Assembly: GCA_938040915.1 (NCBI GenBank)
Contig: CALHZE010000141.1
Coordinates: 1-13,055, forward strand
DNA: 13,055 bases
Direction of reading: 5' to 3'
Origin: an uncultured Bacteroidia bacterium
Lineage (GTDB): Bacteria; Bacteroidota; Bacteroidia; Bacteroidales; CAJPTX01
In this document: positions 1-8,375 of the stretch, in pieces
Numbering within the stretch: the first letter of the stretch is position 1
Layout: every line of letters starts with the position of its first letter
The notes under the pieces: generated by a model
The model's database searches: none
Told to the model about the DNA's origin: nothing
The model's input: the letters and a program-made list of their open reading frames with translations, nothing else
Position numbers and translations under genes: made by a program

Positions 1-2799
1 CCCCGCCCACTCTGCCCGCCACCTCCTGATATCTCGGCCTCGCAAAATCGGTCGTATTAGTTGTGCCGTTTTTTCACGCTCTGTCGCGGTAGCACAAGAA
101 TCTAAGATACGGTCACGCTGAGCAGTAGAAATAATAAAGGCTTCGTTACAACCCGTAAGTACACCACGAAATATCCGCACATCCCACTCCCCGAGCGGCG
201 TACCATAACGCGCGATCTTCTCTAAAATTGACTCCTCAAGCGCATCACCCAACACCACCCACGACGCCCCCGCATCGGGCAACGACTGAGACGTGGCGCG
301 ATGCAAAACATAGCTTTTCAATCCGCCAGCCTCCTCCATACCCTCTTTATTTACCGTAACGCAGCGTGTGGGGGCTGTTCTCTGCTGTTTCTTCGCGAGC
401 AGGATATTGACATCCACCGTCGCACTATCAAAGACCTGTAGACCCCCAAAATCAATAAGAAAATCAGGCTGAGTCTTTTCCGCAAGAAACTTCCGCAACT
501 TTCCCCCGTAACCCGCACGCATCCACTTGTTAGAGGTGATAAAAGTGAGCGTCCCCCCTGGCTTGAGCAGCTCACACCCACGCTCGTAAAACAAAACGTA
601 GAGGTCGCCCATACGGTCAAAGGTCGCATAACCTTGCTGCTTCAACTCGTCGCTCTGCGCACGCATCTTCTGCAATTGCACGTAGGGAGGATTCCCGATC
701 ACCACGTCAAAACCCTCGCGCAAGTCAAACATCCACTCCGCATCAAAAAAAGGCGCTGAGGCATTTTGGTCATACGGACTCCAAGACACCAGCTGGCTCG
801 CCTCCTCCGATGCCCAAACCGTCGAGAGCGCGGCGCGGAGCTGCTCACACAGCTCGTGGTCTTGTGCGCGTAGCCGTTTCTTTTCGCTCGCCGTCCGTGC
901 TCGGAAATGAGCATGACGCAGCGACTTGAGTTGCTGCTTAAACACCTCAACACGCTGGTTTCTAAAAACATCGTCCTCCCGCTTAGGGCGAATCAGCGTG
1001 TTCGCGGCAACGAACTTTGTTTCCAAGTTCGGCAGTGGCGGGAGACCGTAGTTATCAGCCGCCTGCGACGACCGGCGGTCACAGTCACACACCAGCGAGA
1101 TAAAGAACCTGAGCTTCGTGATTTGCACTGCAATAGGCTCTATATCAATGCCGTAAATGCAGTTCTCTATCAGTTCGAGCTTGAGCGCATAGAGGTCGCT
1201 CGTGGGCTCGAGGCGTTGCAAAAGATCGACCATCCGGTTGAGCATCCCCATCGGGAATGCGCCAGACCCACAGGCGGGATCTAAGATCTTGAGAGAGCGG
1301 AGTTTCGTGGCAAGCGCCGTGCGCTCAGGGGCGGGGAATATGGCGAGGTCGCCCTGTTCGTCAAAGAGCACTTTCAACAACGGGGTCTCTTCGCCCAGTG
1401 CGGCGCGAAGGCTCTGGTCGACCATATAGCTCACCACCTCGCGCGGCGTGTAAAATGCCCCTTTCTGTTTACGAGCACTCTCCTGTGTATCTGGGTTATA
1501 CGTGCCAAGAAGGTTCTCAAACACCTTGCCCAGCAACTCGGGGTCGAGGGCGACCTGTTGGTCTGAGGGCGTGTTTTCCTCGACCGTAAAATGGTAGCGA
1601 GAAAGAATGGAAAATAGCCCCTCATGCTTCACGCCGTCGCCCTTTTGTGCAAAAAACAAGGCATTGGGCACAAAGGCGCGGTATTTGGGCACTCCACTTG
1701 CAAAGCGGGCGTCGTTGCGACTAAATCCGTCGATGTTACAAGCGACTTCTTCGCCGTCGATCTCTTTCGTTTTGTCGAGACACTCAAACAAGCCGCCGTT
1801 AAGGAACGGCACTTCGGCAAAGAGCGATACGACCTCGTCCTTGGGGATGGCAAAGAGCTCGTCGTAGCGGTAGAGGGTTTTGATGTCGCGTTTTCCCACG
1901 CGTTCCGCGAAGGTGCGGTTGGGGCGTCCCGACTCGTCGACGATCTCGCGATTGAGCGTAGCAAAAAAAAGGTTTTGGAGGATGGCTTGGTAATACTGTC
2001 CGCTGTCAACAGCTTGTGGGTCAAACTCTTTGAGAATCTTTGTCAGCGCCTCGGGGCGGAAAAGACGTTCGGGAACTAAGCCCTTTTCCTTGATAAACCA
2101 GACAAACATCAGCCGCGTGATGAGGCGGATGAGCTTGAGGTCGAGCCCCTCGCGGTCGTCATCGGGATGGGTAACGTCGTTGGGGAAGGTGACGCCCGTT
2201 TCGGGGTCGCGCGCCCAATCATACCAACCCAGCAGTTCGGCATAGAACTCGCGGGTCAGTGCCTCGACCGAAAAAGCGCGCTCAATGTCGGCGTGGTCGA
2301 TGTGACCTCGTCGCTCGGCGAGGCTCGCGAAGTTCTCCGCTGCGGTGCGGCACGACTGACCCGGACCGAGGAGGAAGGTATAGCGTTTGGTATCAGTGAC
2401 TTCGGTCTCGCGCCCCGCCTTGTGGCAATAAGAGAAGCGCCAGTCGGTATCTTGTTGCGGCGCGGGGTAATGAAAAAGGATGAAGGCACACGAGTAATAG
2501 CCCATCAGGCGGCGCACCACGCGTTGGATCTGTACGCGGTTACGTTCCATCCGCACGCGGTTATCGACCGTAACGTCAAAAAGATAGAGGGGCTCGATAC
2601 CGATATCCAGCTTGCCGATGCTCTTAATACTGCGAACCCCCGTCCCCTCGGTTTTATCGTCCGTACGCTCAAGAAGTTCGGTTGCGTAGTGTGGGCTATA
2701 ATGCTCTTGCCCGAAGATGGGGAAAAGCACTTCTGTCAAGAATGAGTCTGCGCCCGAATATGGCGAGCTCAGGTACGTTTGAAGAGATTGGGATGTCAT
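1..2799 (-). CDS. Eco57I-type restriction-modification DNA methyltransferase (type IIG-like), C-terminus cut by window edge
   Basis: This is an open frame of 933 codons from an ATG at 2799 that runs off the left edge, so the C-terminus is missing. It is an N6-adenine DNA methyltransferase of the gamma class. Visible motifs are YTP at residues 450-452, the SAM-binding DPACGSGAF at 507-515, GIDIEP at 550-555 and the catalytic NPPY at 703-706. Near the edge, RGVLTG and RPILRGRDIRRW resemble the start of a TaqI-like target-recognition domain. The roughly 400-residue N-terminal part is typical of large single-chain enzymes that combine restriction and modification. Residues about 65-110 (GKLDIGIEPLYLFDVTV, then RNRVQIQRVV) look like the core of an N-terminal nuclease-like fold. 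However, the position where I would expect ExK reads DVT, so I cannot claim an active nuclease. The gene starts 28 bases after recG on the same strand and has no clear Shine-Dalgarno. The family call is firm; the type IIG label and cutting activity are inference. Confidence 0.9.
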   Translation of the reverse strand, partial: MTSQSLQTYLSSPYSGADSFLTEVLFPIFGQEHYSPHYATELLERTDDKTEGTGVRSIKSIGKLDIGIEPLYLFDVTVDNRVRMERNRVQIQRVVRRLMGYYSCAFILFHYPAPQQDTDWRFSYCHKAGRETEVTDTKRYTFLLGPGQSCRTAAENFASLAERRGHIDHADIERAFSVEALTREFYAELLGWYDWARDPETGVTFPNDVTHPDDDREGLDLKLIRLITRLMFVWFIKEKGLVPERLFRPEALTKILKEFDPQAVDSGQYYQAILQNLFFATLNREIVDESGRPNRTFAERVGKRDIKTLYRYDELFAIPKDEVVSLFAEVPFLNGGLFECLDKTKEIDGEEVACNIDGFSRNDARFASGVPKYRAFVPNALFFAQKGDGVKHEGLFSILSRYHFTVEENTPSDQQVALDPELLGKVFENLLGTYNPDTQESARKQKGAFYTPREVVSYMVDQSLRAALGEETPLLKVLFDEQGDLAIFPAPERTALATKLRSLKILDPACGSGAFPMGMLNRMVDLLQRLEPTSDLYALKLELIENCIYGIDIEPIAVQITKLRFFISLVCDCDRRSSQAADNYGLPPLPNLETKFVAANTLIRPKREDDVFRNQRVEVFKQQLKSLRHAHFRARTASEKKRLRAQDHELCEQLRAALSTVWASEEASQLVSWSPYDQNASAPFFDAEWMFDLREGFDVVIGNPPYVQLQKMRAQSDELKQQGYATFDRMGDLYVLFYERGCELLKPGGTLTFITSNKWMRAGYGGKLRKFLAEKTQPDFLIDFGGLQVFDSATVDVNILLAKKQQRTAPTRCVTVNKEGMEEAGGLKSYVLHRATSQSLPDAGASWVVLGDALEESILEKIARYGTPLGEWDVRIFRGVLTGCNEAFIISTAQRDRILDSCATATEREKTAQLIRPILRGRDIRRWRAEWAG

Positions 2800-2827
2800 G
2801 GGAGGGAAAAGTTAACCTCTGTCACGT

Positions 2828-4921
2828 TTACCCGACCCTGCTCGTGGAGACCTTGACTTTACGATGTCGCTCAAGGTGCGCTCGCAGTGCCGCATGGCTC
2901 GGGTCGGTCAGTTGAGGATCTTGTGCATAAAGGTGTTTCACCGCCTCACGCATCCACGCGATCTCATTCGTGTCGGCTTTCGGGTCAGCCGCTCGGAGTG
3001 TCGTGGGAAGTCCACTCTGCTGCGTACCACTGAGTTCGCCCGCACCTCGCAGCCGAAGGTCAGCCTCGGCTATCTTAAATCCGTCATTAGTACTGACAAA
3101 AATGCGCAATCGCTGCAGGGTATGTTCCTTGATCTCGAAGCGCGTGACGATGTAACAGAAACTCTGATTGCCCCCTCGCCCGACACGTCCGCGTAACTGG
3201 TGGAGCTGCGTCAATCCGAACCGATCGGCATCTTCGATCACCATCACCGTGGCATTAGGGACGTCAACCCCCACCTCGATAACGGTTGTGGCGACCAAGA
3301 TATTGGCTTCCCCCGCGGCAAAGGCGCGCATCGCCTCCTCCTTCTCTTGCGAAGGCATTTGCCCGTGGAGCATCCGTAACTGATACTCTGGGAATTCGGC
3401 TTGTAGCCCCTCAAAACCCTCAACCACACTCTGATAATCTAGCGTCTCAGACTCGTTGACGAGCGGATAGACAAAATAGGCTTGATGCCCCTTAGCCAAC
3501 TCTGCACGGAGCTTAGCATAGAGTTTGTCGCGTTGCGTGTCATAATAGTGGAAGGTCGAGATAGGCTTTCGCCCCGCCGGGAGCTCATCAATGACACTCA
3601 CGTCAAGCCCCGCGTAAAGCGTAAGGGCGAGCGTCCGCGGGATGGGCGTAGCCGACATAACCAATATGTGCGGCATCACAACGGGGTTCTTTCCCCAGAG
3701 CTTGGCGCGCTGCTCGACACCAAAGCGATGCTGTTCGTCGACAATGACAATCCCCAAATTGTGAAAGATGACGGTGTCTTCTATCAACGCGTGTGTGCCA
3801 ATCAAGATGTGTAGCGTCCCCTCCTCCAACGAGGCGAAGATCTCTTTACGTTCACGCGCTGGGGTGCTACCGGTCAGCAAGGCGACGCGCACGGGGAGGT
3901 CGCCCAACATTTTGGTAATGCCCTTATAGTGCTGAGTGGCTAATATCTCGGTGGGCTCCATCAAGCACCCCTGCGCCCCATTATCTACGGCAAGGAGCAG
4001 CGAAAATAGAGCAACCAAGGTCTTTCCACTCCCGACGTCTCCCTGTAACAGACGGTTCATCTGCTGCCCACTCCGCATATCGTTGTATATCTCTCTTACG
4101 ACGCGTTTCTGCGCATTGGTTAAAGCAAACCGCAAGTGCTCTTTGTAAAAACCATTGAAAAGGTCGCCCACGTGCGTACACGGGATGCCTAACGTTTGCG
4201 TGTCGCGTGCCAAGAACTCCGCCTGTCGTAACTGGAGCAAAAACCACTCTTCACATTTGAGATAACGGATGGCGCGTTGCGCTTCCTCCCAGGTCCGCGG
4301 GAAATGAATACGCCGTAGCGCCTCGCCGCGCGACATGAGGTTATACTTTATCATCTCCTCCTCGGGCAAGATATTGACAATGTGCCCTGCTACGTAATTC
4401 AGCGCCTTAGCGACAATCTCGGCAAAGCGTTTGGAGGAGAGGTAAACCTTCCTCAGCGCGTCGTGCCCCTCATAGACCGGCTCTAGGCAGAGTGTGGGGA
4501 AATGACCTTCTGGTAGGAACTCAAACTCCGGATGGAGAAAGTTGATGGTATTGCGGAAACGCGAGGGTTTCCCGAAGAGGAGGTAACGCGCCCCAAGGTT
4601 CAGTTGCTTGTAAACGTAGCGCGTCCCTTTGAAAAAGACGGCTTGAAACGTCCCCGATTCATCTTGAAACTCCGCCACGAGGCGCTGTTTTACCCCCTCG
4701 CCCTCATGGGTAATATACTTGAGGGTTGCCACAAGCTGCACGGGGAACTCATCGCTGGCGATGCGCGCATAAGGGGTTATGCGCGTCCGGTCGTTATAGG
4801 TACGTGGTGTGTGTAACAAGATGTCCTCGATCGTGCGAATCTGTAGGATGGTGGTCAAAGCATGCTCCCACTTCTCGCCCAAACGAAGGACTGATATCGG
4901 GGAGTCTAAAAGAGAAGCCAT
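2828..4921 (-). CDS. recG: ATP-dependent DNA helicase RecG
   Basis: RecG is a monomeric superfamily 2 helicase/translocase that remodels stalled replication forks and Holliday junctions in the cytoplasm. At 697 residues this is full family length. The N-terminal wedge/OB region spans roughly residues 1-240. Helicase motifs follow in order: TNAQ at 268-271, Walker A GDVGSGKT at 294-301, PTEILA at 323-328, the Walker B variant DEQH at 395-398 with the RecG-typical DEQHRFG, and SATPIPRT at 423-430. Later come TTVIEVGVDVPNA and QLRGRVGRG (motifs V and VI). The ATG start gives the expected N-terminus and lies 20 bases after the glycosyltransferase stop. The gene sits in a tight co-directional run that appears to start at trmD. 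Nothing is missing or broken. Confidence 0.97.
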   Translation of the reverse strand: MASLLDSPISVLRLGEKWEHALTTILQIRTIEDILLHTPRTYNDRTRITPYARIASDEFPVQLVATLKYITHEGEGVKQRLVAEFQDESGTFQAVFFKGTRYVYKQLNLGARYLLFGKPSRFRNTINFLHPEFEFLPEGHFPTLCLEPVYEGHDALRKVYLSSKRFAEIVAKALNYVAGHIVNILPEEEMIKYNLMSRGEALRRIHFPRTWEEAQRAIRYLKCEEWFLLQLRQAEFLARDTQTLGIPCTHVGDLFNGFYKEHLRFALTNAQKRVVREIYNDMRSGQQMNRLLQGDVGSGKTLVALFSLLLAVDNGAQGCLMEPTEILATQHYKGITKMLGDLPVRVALLTGSTPARERKEIFASLEEGTLHILIGTHALIEDTVIFHNLGIVIVDEQHRFGVEQRAKLWGKNPVVMPHILVMSATPIPRTLALTLYAGLDVSVIDELPAGRKPISTFHYYDTQRDKLYAKLRAELAKGHQAYFVYPLVNESETLDYQSVVEGFEGLQAEFPEYQLRMLHGQMPSQEKEEAMRAFAAGEANILVATTVIEVGVDVPNATVMVIEDADRFGLTQLHQLRGRVGRGGNQSFCYIVTRFEIKEHTLQRLRIFVSTNDGFKIAEADLRLRGAGELSGTQQSGLPTTLRAADPKADTNEIAWMREAVKHLYAQDPQLTDPSHAALRAHLERHRKVKVSTSRVG

Positions 4922-4941
4922 GGCATCAGGGTCTTACGGGG

Positions 4942-5922
4942 TCAACCTGCGCCGTACTCGCGTCGCCAGAGGGTACTCCAGAGCCCCACCCCATATCCCA
5001 AGACCATCACGCCACAAGCCCAAACACTCCGCATCGCAAGCCCGAAGCTACGAAACTGCCGGTAGGCATGACAAGCCACCAAAAGGATGTAAACGACCCC
5101 GACAAACAACAGTACTACGCACTGCCAATGTACGAAAAGCGCCGCAATCCACAAAACAAAAAGCAAGATCGCAAGCGAAGGTAAGAGATGTACCCAACGC
5201 AACGTTCCTGGGTGACGACTTGCGAGCATCCGGCGTGCGCGCCCCGAGTGATAAACCTGTCGGAAGAAGCTCCCCCACGACGTCCGTCGTTTGTGGTAGA
5301 CAAAAAGATCGCGTTGCAACGCAGAGCGAAAACCCGCTTCGCACAAACGCATACTCAAGTCAACATCCTCGCCGTAACGGAGGTCTGCAAAACCGCCCAC
5401 CGCCTCAAACGCCGCCGTCCGGACACCCATGTTAAAGGTGCGCGGGTAAAACTTGTCGGTCGCCTCGCCACCGCCGCGAATCCCCCCTGTGCTATAGGGC
5501 GAGGTCATGGCATAAGAGATGGCTTTCTGTATCGGAGAGAAGCGCTCGTCCCACGCGTCGGGACCACCCCAAAGGTCGATCTCGGGGTGTGCTCGTAGCC
5601 ACCCTTCAGCCGTCGCGAGGTAGTGGGGCGGGAGTGTGCAGTCAGAATCGACAAAGATGACATAGTCAGTCGATTGGGCGAGTGCCGCCACACCATGATT
5701 ACGTGCAAGGGCGGGGCCTGTGTTCTCTTGTGAGAGGTAAATAAGGTCGAGGGACGACGCATAACGCGCACACAGTGCGTCGGAGGGGCGTTGTGAGCCA
5801 TCTTCGATGACGACCACCCGAAAATCAGAGGTGGTCTGCACAACAAGACTATCGAGAAGTTCCTCCAGCTCCTCCGGACGGTTATAGACCGCGATAACGA
5901 TGCCGATGTACCGGTGAACCAT
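4942..5922 (-). CDS. Family 2 glycosyltransferase with C-terminal membrane segments
   Basis: This 326-residue protein has a GT-A fold N-terminus of the GT2 family, which moves a sugar from a nucleotide-sugar donor to an acceptor. The start matches the family (IVIAVYNRPEELEELLDSL, residues 8-26). The nucleotide/metal-binding DSD is at 92-94, after VIFV. A GGF at 176-178 and the acceptor-side GED at 184-186 (RYGEDVDLSMRL) complete the fold. Three hydrophobic stretches (about 245-262, 268-285 and 296-318) suggest membrane anchoring with a cytoplasmic catalytic domain, as in enzymes building surface polysaccharide or glycolipid. The substrate cannot be told from sequence. The gene starts 14 bases after the preceding small membrane protein and ends 20 bases before recG, so it is probably co-transcribed. 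It is not part of a visible polysaccharide cluster. Confidence 0.9.
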   Translation of the reverse strand: MVHRYIGIVIAVYNRPEELEELLDSLVVQTTSDFRVVVIEDGSQRPSDALCARYASSLDLIYLSQENTGPALARNHGVAALAQSTDYVIFVDSDCTLPPHYLATAEGWLRAHPEIDLWGGPDAWDERFSPIQKAISYAMTSPYSTGGIRGGGEATDKFYPRTFNMGVRTAAFEAVGGFADLRYGEDVDLSMRLCEAGFRSALQRDLFVYHKRRTSWGSFFRQVYHSGRARRMLASRHPGTLRWVHLLPSLAILLFVLWIAALFVHWQCVVLLFVGVVYILLVACHAYRQFRSFGLAMRSVWACGVMVLGYGVGLWSTLWRREYGAG

Positions 5923-5936
5923 ACGGTGGGTAACAC

Positions 5937-6455
5937 TTACATCAACCGCGAGGCCTCACTCCGCAACGTCGACAGCGCCGCCGAAGTGGGGTGCGTGCTC
6001 AACTCCAACAGCATCGCAAGGATCATCTTAGAAAGCTCATTGGCTGGGCTTGCGGGGTGCACCTTCTCCCCACACATAGTGATCATCTTGCTCACGTTTC
6101 CCTTCGCCTGTCGCACCTGTTGCCACGCCTCGTGGCTTACATAGATCTGTTGCGAGAGGTTATGTTCCCACTCCTCGCGGATGTTGGAGAGAAGCTCATA
6201 CTCATACTCCTTCGCCGAGAGTTCGCCCATTTCACACCTCACAAGGAGGCTCTCGGGGCTAATACGTTCCATCAGGAGGGTCAACCGTTCGTAAGCCTGA
6301 AGCCGGATCGGTAACGTCAACTTACGCGTCTCAATGCCCTGTTGCAAGGCGTCGCGGTGTAAGAGCGACTTGGTAAGATACCGGTAAGACAACAACCCTG
6401 CTGCCAAGACCAATAGGCTCGGCACGGTGGCCAACAACCATAGTTGCATTTCCAT
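5937..6455 (-). CDS. Conserved Bacteroidota membrane-anchored protein of unknown function
   Basis: This 172-residue protein has a single N-terminal hydrophobic helix (about residues 4-24) followed by a charged, mostly helical cytoplasmic part. The core LPIRLQAYERLTLLMERI (48-65) and the stretch IREEWEHNLSQQIYVS (92-107) are the hallmark of a small family I recall only from Bacteroidota. I believe it corresponds to a DUF entry (possibly DUF7935), but cannot check. No catalytic motif is visible. The start ATG at 6455 has an AGAGG-like sequence about nine bases upstream, and the gene begins 24 bases after trmD. Its function is unknown. Its position between trmD and a membrane glycosyltransferase gives no clear hint beyond co-transcription. 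Confidence 0.85.
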   Translation of the reverse strand: MEMQLWLLATVPSLLVLAAGLLSYRYLTKSLLHRDALQQGIETRKLTLPIRLQAYERLTLLMERISPESLLVRCEMGELSAKEYEYELLSNIREEWEHNLSQQIYVSHEAWQQVRQAKGNVSKMITMCGEKVHPASPANELSKMILAMLLELSTHPTSAALSTLRSEASRLM

Positions 6456-6461
6456 ACAGCT

Positions 6462-6485
6462 TTTCCTCTATTCTTTCCTCTATTC
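6462..6485. repeat. 12-bp perfect tandem duplication over the trmD stop codon
   Basis: The unit tttcctctattc occurs twice back to back at 6462-6473 and 6474-6485. On the coding strand this reads GAATAGAGGAAA twice. It covers the last trmD codon and its TAG stop, and repeats an AGAGG sequence upstream of the next gene. The first TAG ends trmD; the second copy falls in the 24-base gap. Confidence 0.9.
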
Positions 6486-7190
6486 TTCGTGGGAACTGTT
6501 ACGCGCCCAATATTGTTTCAGTAGCTCGGGGCGTCGCGCCTCGGTGAGTCGGAGAGCCTCGGCGAGTTGCCACTTAGCGATTTCGGGGAAATTGCCCGAA
6601 CGGAGGATGGCAGGCACCTCCCAACCTCGGAAGTTCTCAGGGCGCGTATAAGCGGGCGGGGAAACAAGCCCCTCTTGAAACGAATCTGAGAGTGCAGAGG
6701 TCGCATCGCCGAGCGCGCCAGGTAAGAGCCGCACGATGGTATCGACCAAAACCGCTGCCGCCAACTCGCCCCCGCTCAATATATAATCGCCAATGCTCAC
6801 CTCGCGCGTCACGAGGTGGTCTCTGACCCGCTGGTCAACCCCCTTATAGTGACCACACAAGATCAATAGACGGGGCTTGAGGCTCAACTCTGTGGCTAGG
6901 GCTTGAGTCAGCAGTTCGCCGTCGGGGGCGGTATAGACAATCTCGTCGTATGCCCCTCCCTCGGCTTGAAGGTGCTCCACAGCTTCGAATATAGGCTCGG
7001 GTTTGAGCACCATCCCCGCATCGGGACCGTAGGCATAGTCGTCAACCGTCCGTCGCTTGTCATGGGTATAGTCTCGCAGCTGACGGAGGTGGATATCCAC
7101 GATGTGACGCGCCCTTGCGCGCCCGACAATAGAGTAGTCGAGCGCCCCCGTCAACAGTTCGGGAAGGACAGTTAAGATATCGATAGTCAC
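6480..7190 (-). CDS. trmD: tRNA (guanine-N1-)-methyltransferase TrmD
   Basis: TrmD methylates N1 of G37 next to the anticodon in a subset of tRNAs, using SAM, and prevents +1 frameshifting. The 236-residue length is normal. The trefoil-knot SAM site is seen in LCGHYKGVDQRV (111-122) and VSIGDYILSGGELAA (131-145). The catalytic pair expected from E. coli TrmD is present: R154 in TIVRLLPG and D169 in SDSFQEGL. The C-terminal domain has the usual YTRPENFRGWEVPAILRSG (181-199) and RRPELL. The loop usually written GGGAGMV reads GPDAGMV (55-61), a mild variant. The start is GTG, forced by a TAG two codons upstream and supported by the homologous N-terminus (TIDILTVLPELL). It is the first gene of the run through recG and is not in the rimM-rplS context known from enterobacteria. 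Confidence 0.96.
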   Translation of the reverse strand: MTIDILTVLPELLTGALDYSIVGRARARHIVDIHLRQLRDYTHDKRRTVDDYAYGPDAGMVLKPEPIFEAVEHLQAEGGAYDEIVYTAPDGELLTQALATELSLKPRLLILCGHYKGVDQRVRDHLVTREVSIGDYILSGGELAAAVLVDTIVRLLPGALGDATSALSDSFQEGLVSPPAYTRPENFRGWEVPAILRSGNFPEIAKWQLAEALRLTEARRPELLKQYWARNSSHEE

Positions 7191-7241
7191 GGTCTAGAAT
7201 GCGGTTATGGGGGAAACGTGGTTATAGTCCGAACGGTGTGG

Positions 7242-7249
7242 CAAAAGTA
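7242..7249 (-). promoter_or_regulatory. Bacteroidota -7 promoter box for trmD
   Basis: The minus strand reads TACTTTTG, an exact match to the Bacteroidota -7 consensus TAnnTTTG, about 50 bases upstream of the trmD GTG. No convincing -33 TTTG is visible at the expected distance. The box directly follows the terminator hairpin of the upstream operon. Confidence 0.5.
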
Positions 7250-7250
7250 T

Positions 7251-7277
7251 AAAACGGGCGCATCACATTGCGCCCGT
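7251..7277 (-). terminator. Intrinsic terminator after the polyamine operon
   Basis: A perfect 9-bp stem, acgggcgca (7254-7262) pairing with tgcgcccgt (7269-7277), has a 6-base loop. On the minus strand it is followed by a short T run (TTTT) about 60 bases after the stop of the deoxyhypusine-synthase-like gene. The T run is short, so termination may be partial. The stem resembles the one at 9365-9389. Confidence 0.7.
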
Positions 7278-7337
7278 ATAGGAATGCCCAATTCTCATAT
7301 TGACCCTTCTCGTCGCGCTCCGCGACAGCCTCTCGCT

Positions 7338-8354
7338 CTATTCAAACAGTTTCGCCCATTCGTGCTTTTTGCGCTCTTTCCACAAGCCCGTGTGGTAGGC
7401 GTTGCTCACGATGAGAGGCACCACCGTCGTAGCCTCGGCATACACCATTTGTTCGAATGTGGTGTCAACCTTGCCCCACGACGACGCTTCCTTTAACGTC
7501 GAAGACGAACAAGCCCCGTCGCGGACGTCAGCCACCGTGATTTGCACGGCATAGTTGTGCATCGGCACTTCGTGTCCCAACACCTCAGCACACACTACGG
7601 TGTCTTGCGCAAAGTTCTTAGGCACGCCACCGCCGACCATAAAGAGCCCCGTCGTCTTCGCAGCGATCTTGATTTGGGTGAGCTCGAGGAAGTCTCGCAC
7701 GGAGTCTATCGAGACATGCGCCGTGGGGTTCGCCACCTGATGTAACACCAAACCGAAGCCGGCACTCGAGTCGCTAAAGGCGGGACAAAAGATCGGCACA
7801 TTGTGCTCGTAACAGGTCTGGATCAGACTCTCTTTCTTTACCGAGTGTTGTGTGAGGTAACGCCCCATCTCTTTGATAAACTCGCGCGAGCTATAGGGGC
7901 GCGGCGTCAGTCCGTCAGCGACCGCCTTTATCGTAGCGTCACAATGCTGGAGCTCCTCTTCGTCGATATAGGTGTCATAGATACGGTCGATGTATTGTGC
8001 TCGGAGCGCAGAATCGTCGACAAAAGGCGTGCCACGATAATGCTTAAACCCGAGGGCTTCGAAGAAGTCCATATCGACGATAGAAGCCCCTGTGGAGACA
8101 ATGGCGTCGACCATGTTGTTGCGCACCATATCGACGTAAACCTGCATACACCCTGCCGCGCTCGTGCTACCTGCCAAGGTGAGGATAGTCGAACACTCTT
8201 TGTCGCCCAACATCCGGTTCAGAATATCCGCCGCATTGGCGGTATCGCGCGACGAAAACGACATGCCGCGCATCGCGTCGATGATCGGGCGGGCGTCTAT
8301 CTGCTTAATATCCACGTGGCGGATCTCTTCACGCAACAATTCTTTCTTGCTCAT
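7338..8354 (-). CDS. Deoxyhypusine synthase-like protein (probable polyamine aminobutyltransferase, e.g. homospermidine synthase-like)
   Basis: This 338-residue protein belongs to the NAD-dependent deoxyhypusine synthase superfamily, which transfers an aminobutyl group through an enzyme-lysine imine. The signature EASSWGKV places K295 where human DHS has its imine-forming Lys329. The NAD-binding stretches VSTGASIVDMDFF (86-98) and FMVGGGVPKN (238-247) are present. After the glycine run this protein has KN where the eukaryotic enzymes carry KHH. Bacteria lack eIF5A, the normal protein substrate, so a small polyamine acceptor is more likely. Bacterial relatives have been linked to homospermidine formation from putrescine. 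The gene lies 21 bases after a ureohydrolase that could supply putrescine, which supports a polyamine role. The exact donor and acceptor are inference. Confidence 0.88.
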   Translation of the reverse strand: MSKKELLREEIRHVDIKQIDARPIIDAMRGMSFSSRDTANAADILNRMLGDKECSTILTLAGSTSAAGCMQVYVDMVRNNMVDAIVSTGASIVDMDFFEALGFKHYRGTPFVDDSALRAQYIDRIYDTYIDEEELQHCDATIKAVADGLTPRPYSSREFIKEMGRYLTQHSVKKESLIQTCYEHNVPIFCPAFSDSSAGFGLVLHQVANPTAHVSIDSVRDFLELTQIKIAAKTTGLFMVGGGVPKNFAQDTVVCAEVLGHEVPMHNYAVQITVADVRDGACSSSTLKEASSWGKVDTTFEQMVYAEATTVVPLIVSNAYHTGLWKERKKHEWAKLFE

Positions 8355-8375
8355 TCTCTATGCTTACGTTAAGCG

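Noticed and set aside
699..971. Minus-strand short frames inside the restriction-modification gene (699-971, 1431-1625, 1629-2024)
   Set aside because: They are in other frames of the same continuous 933-codon gene, which runs off the window edge. They do not show that the gene is broken.
1607..2745. Several plus-strand open frames (e.g. 1624-2079, 2167-2745)
   Set aside because: They lie antisense to the restriction-modification gene, whose minus frame carries clear methyltransferase motifs. Their proteins show no recognisable domains.
4726..5598. Plus-strand frames 4726-5184, 4809-5435 and 5188-5598
   Set aside because: They are antisense to recG and the glycosyltransferase. Their composition is rich in Arg, Pro and Ser, typical of shadow frames in GC-rich DNA.
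7338..8354. True deoxyhypusine synthase acting on eIF5A
   Set aside because: Bacteria have no eIF5A, and the polyamine-gene context points to a small-molecule acceptor.
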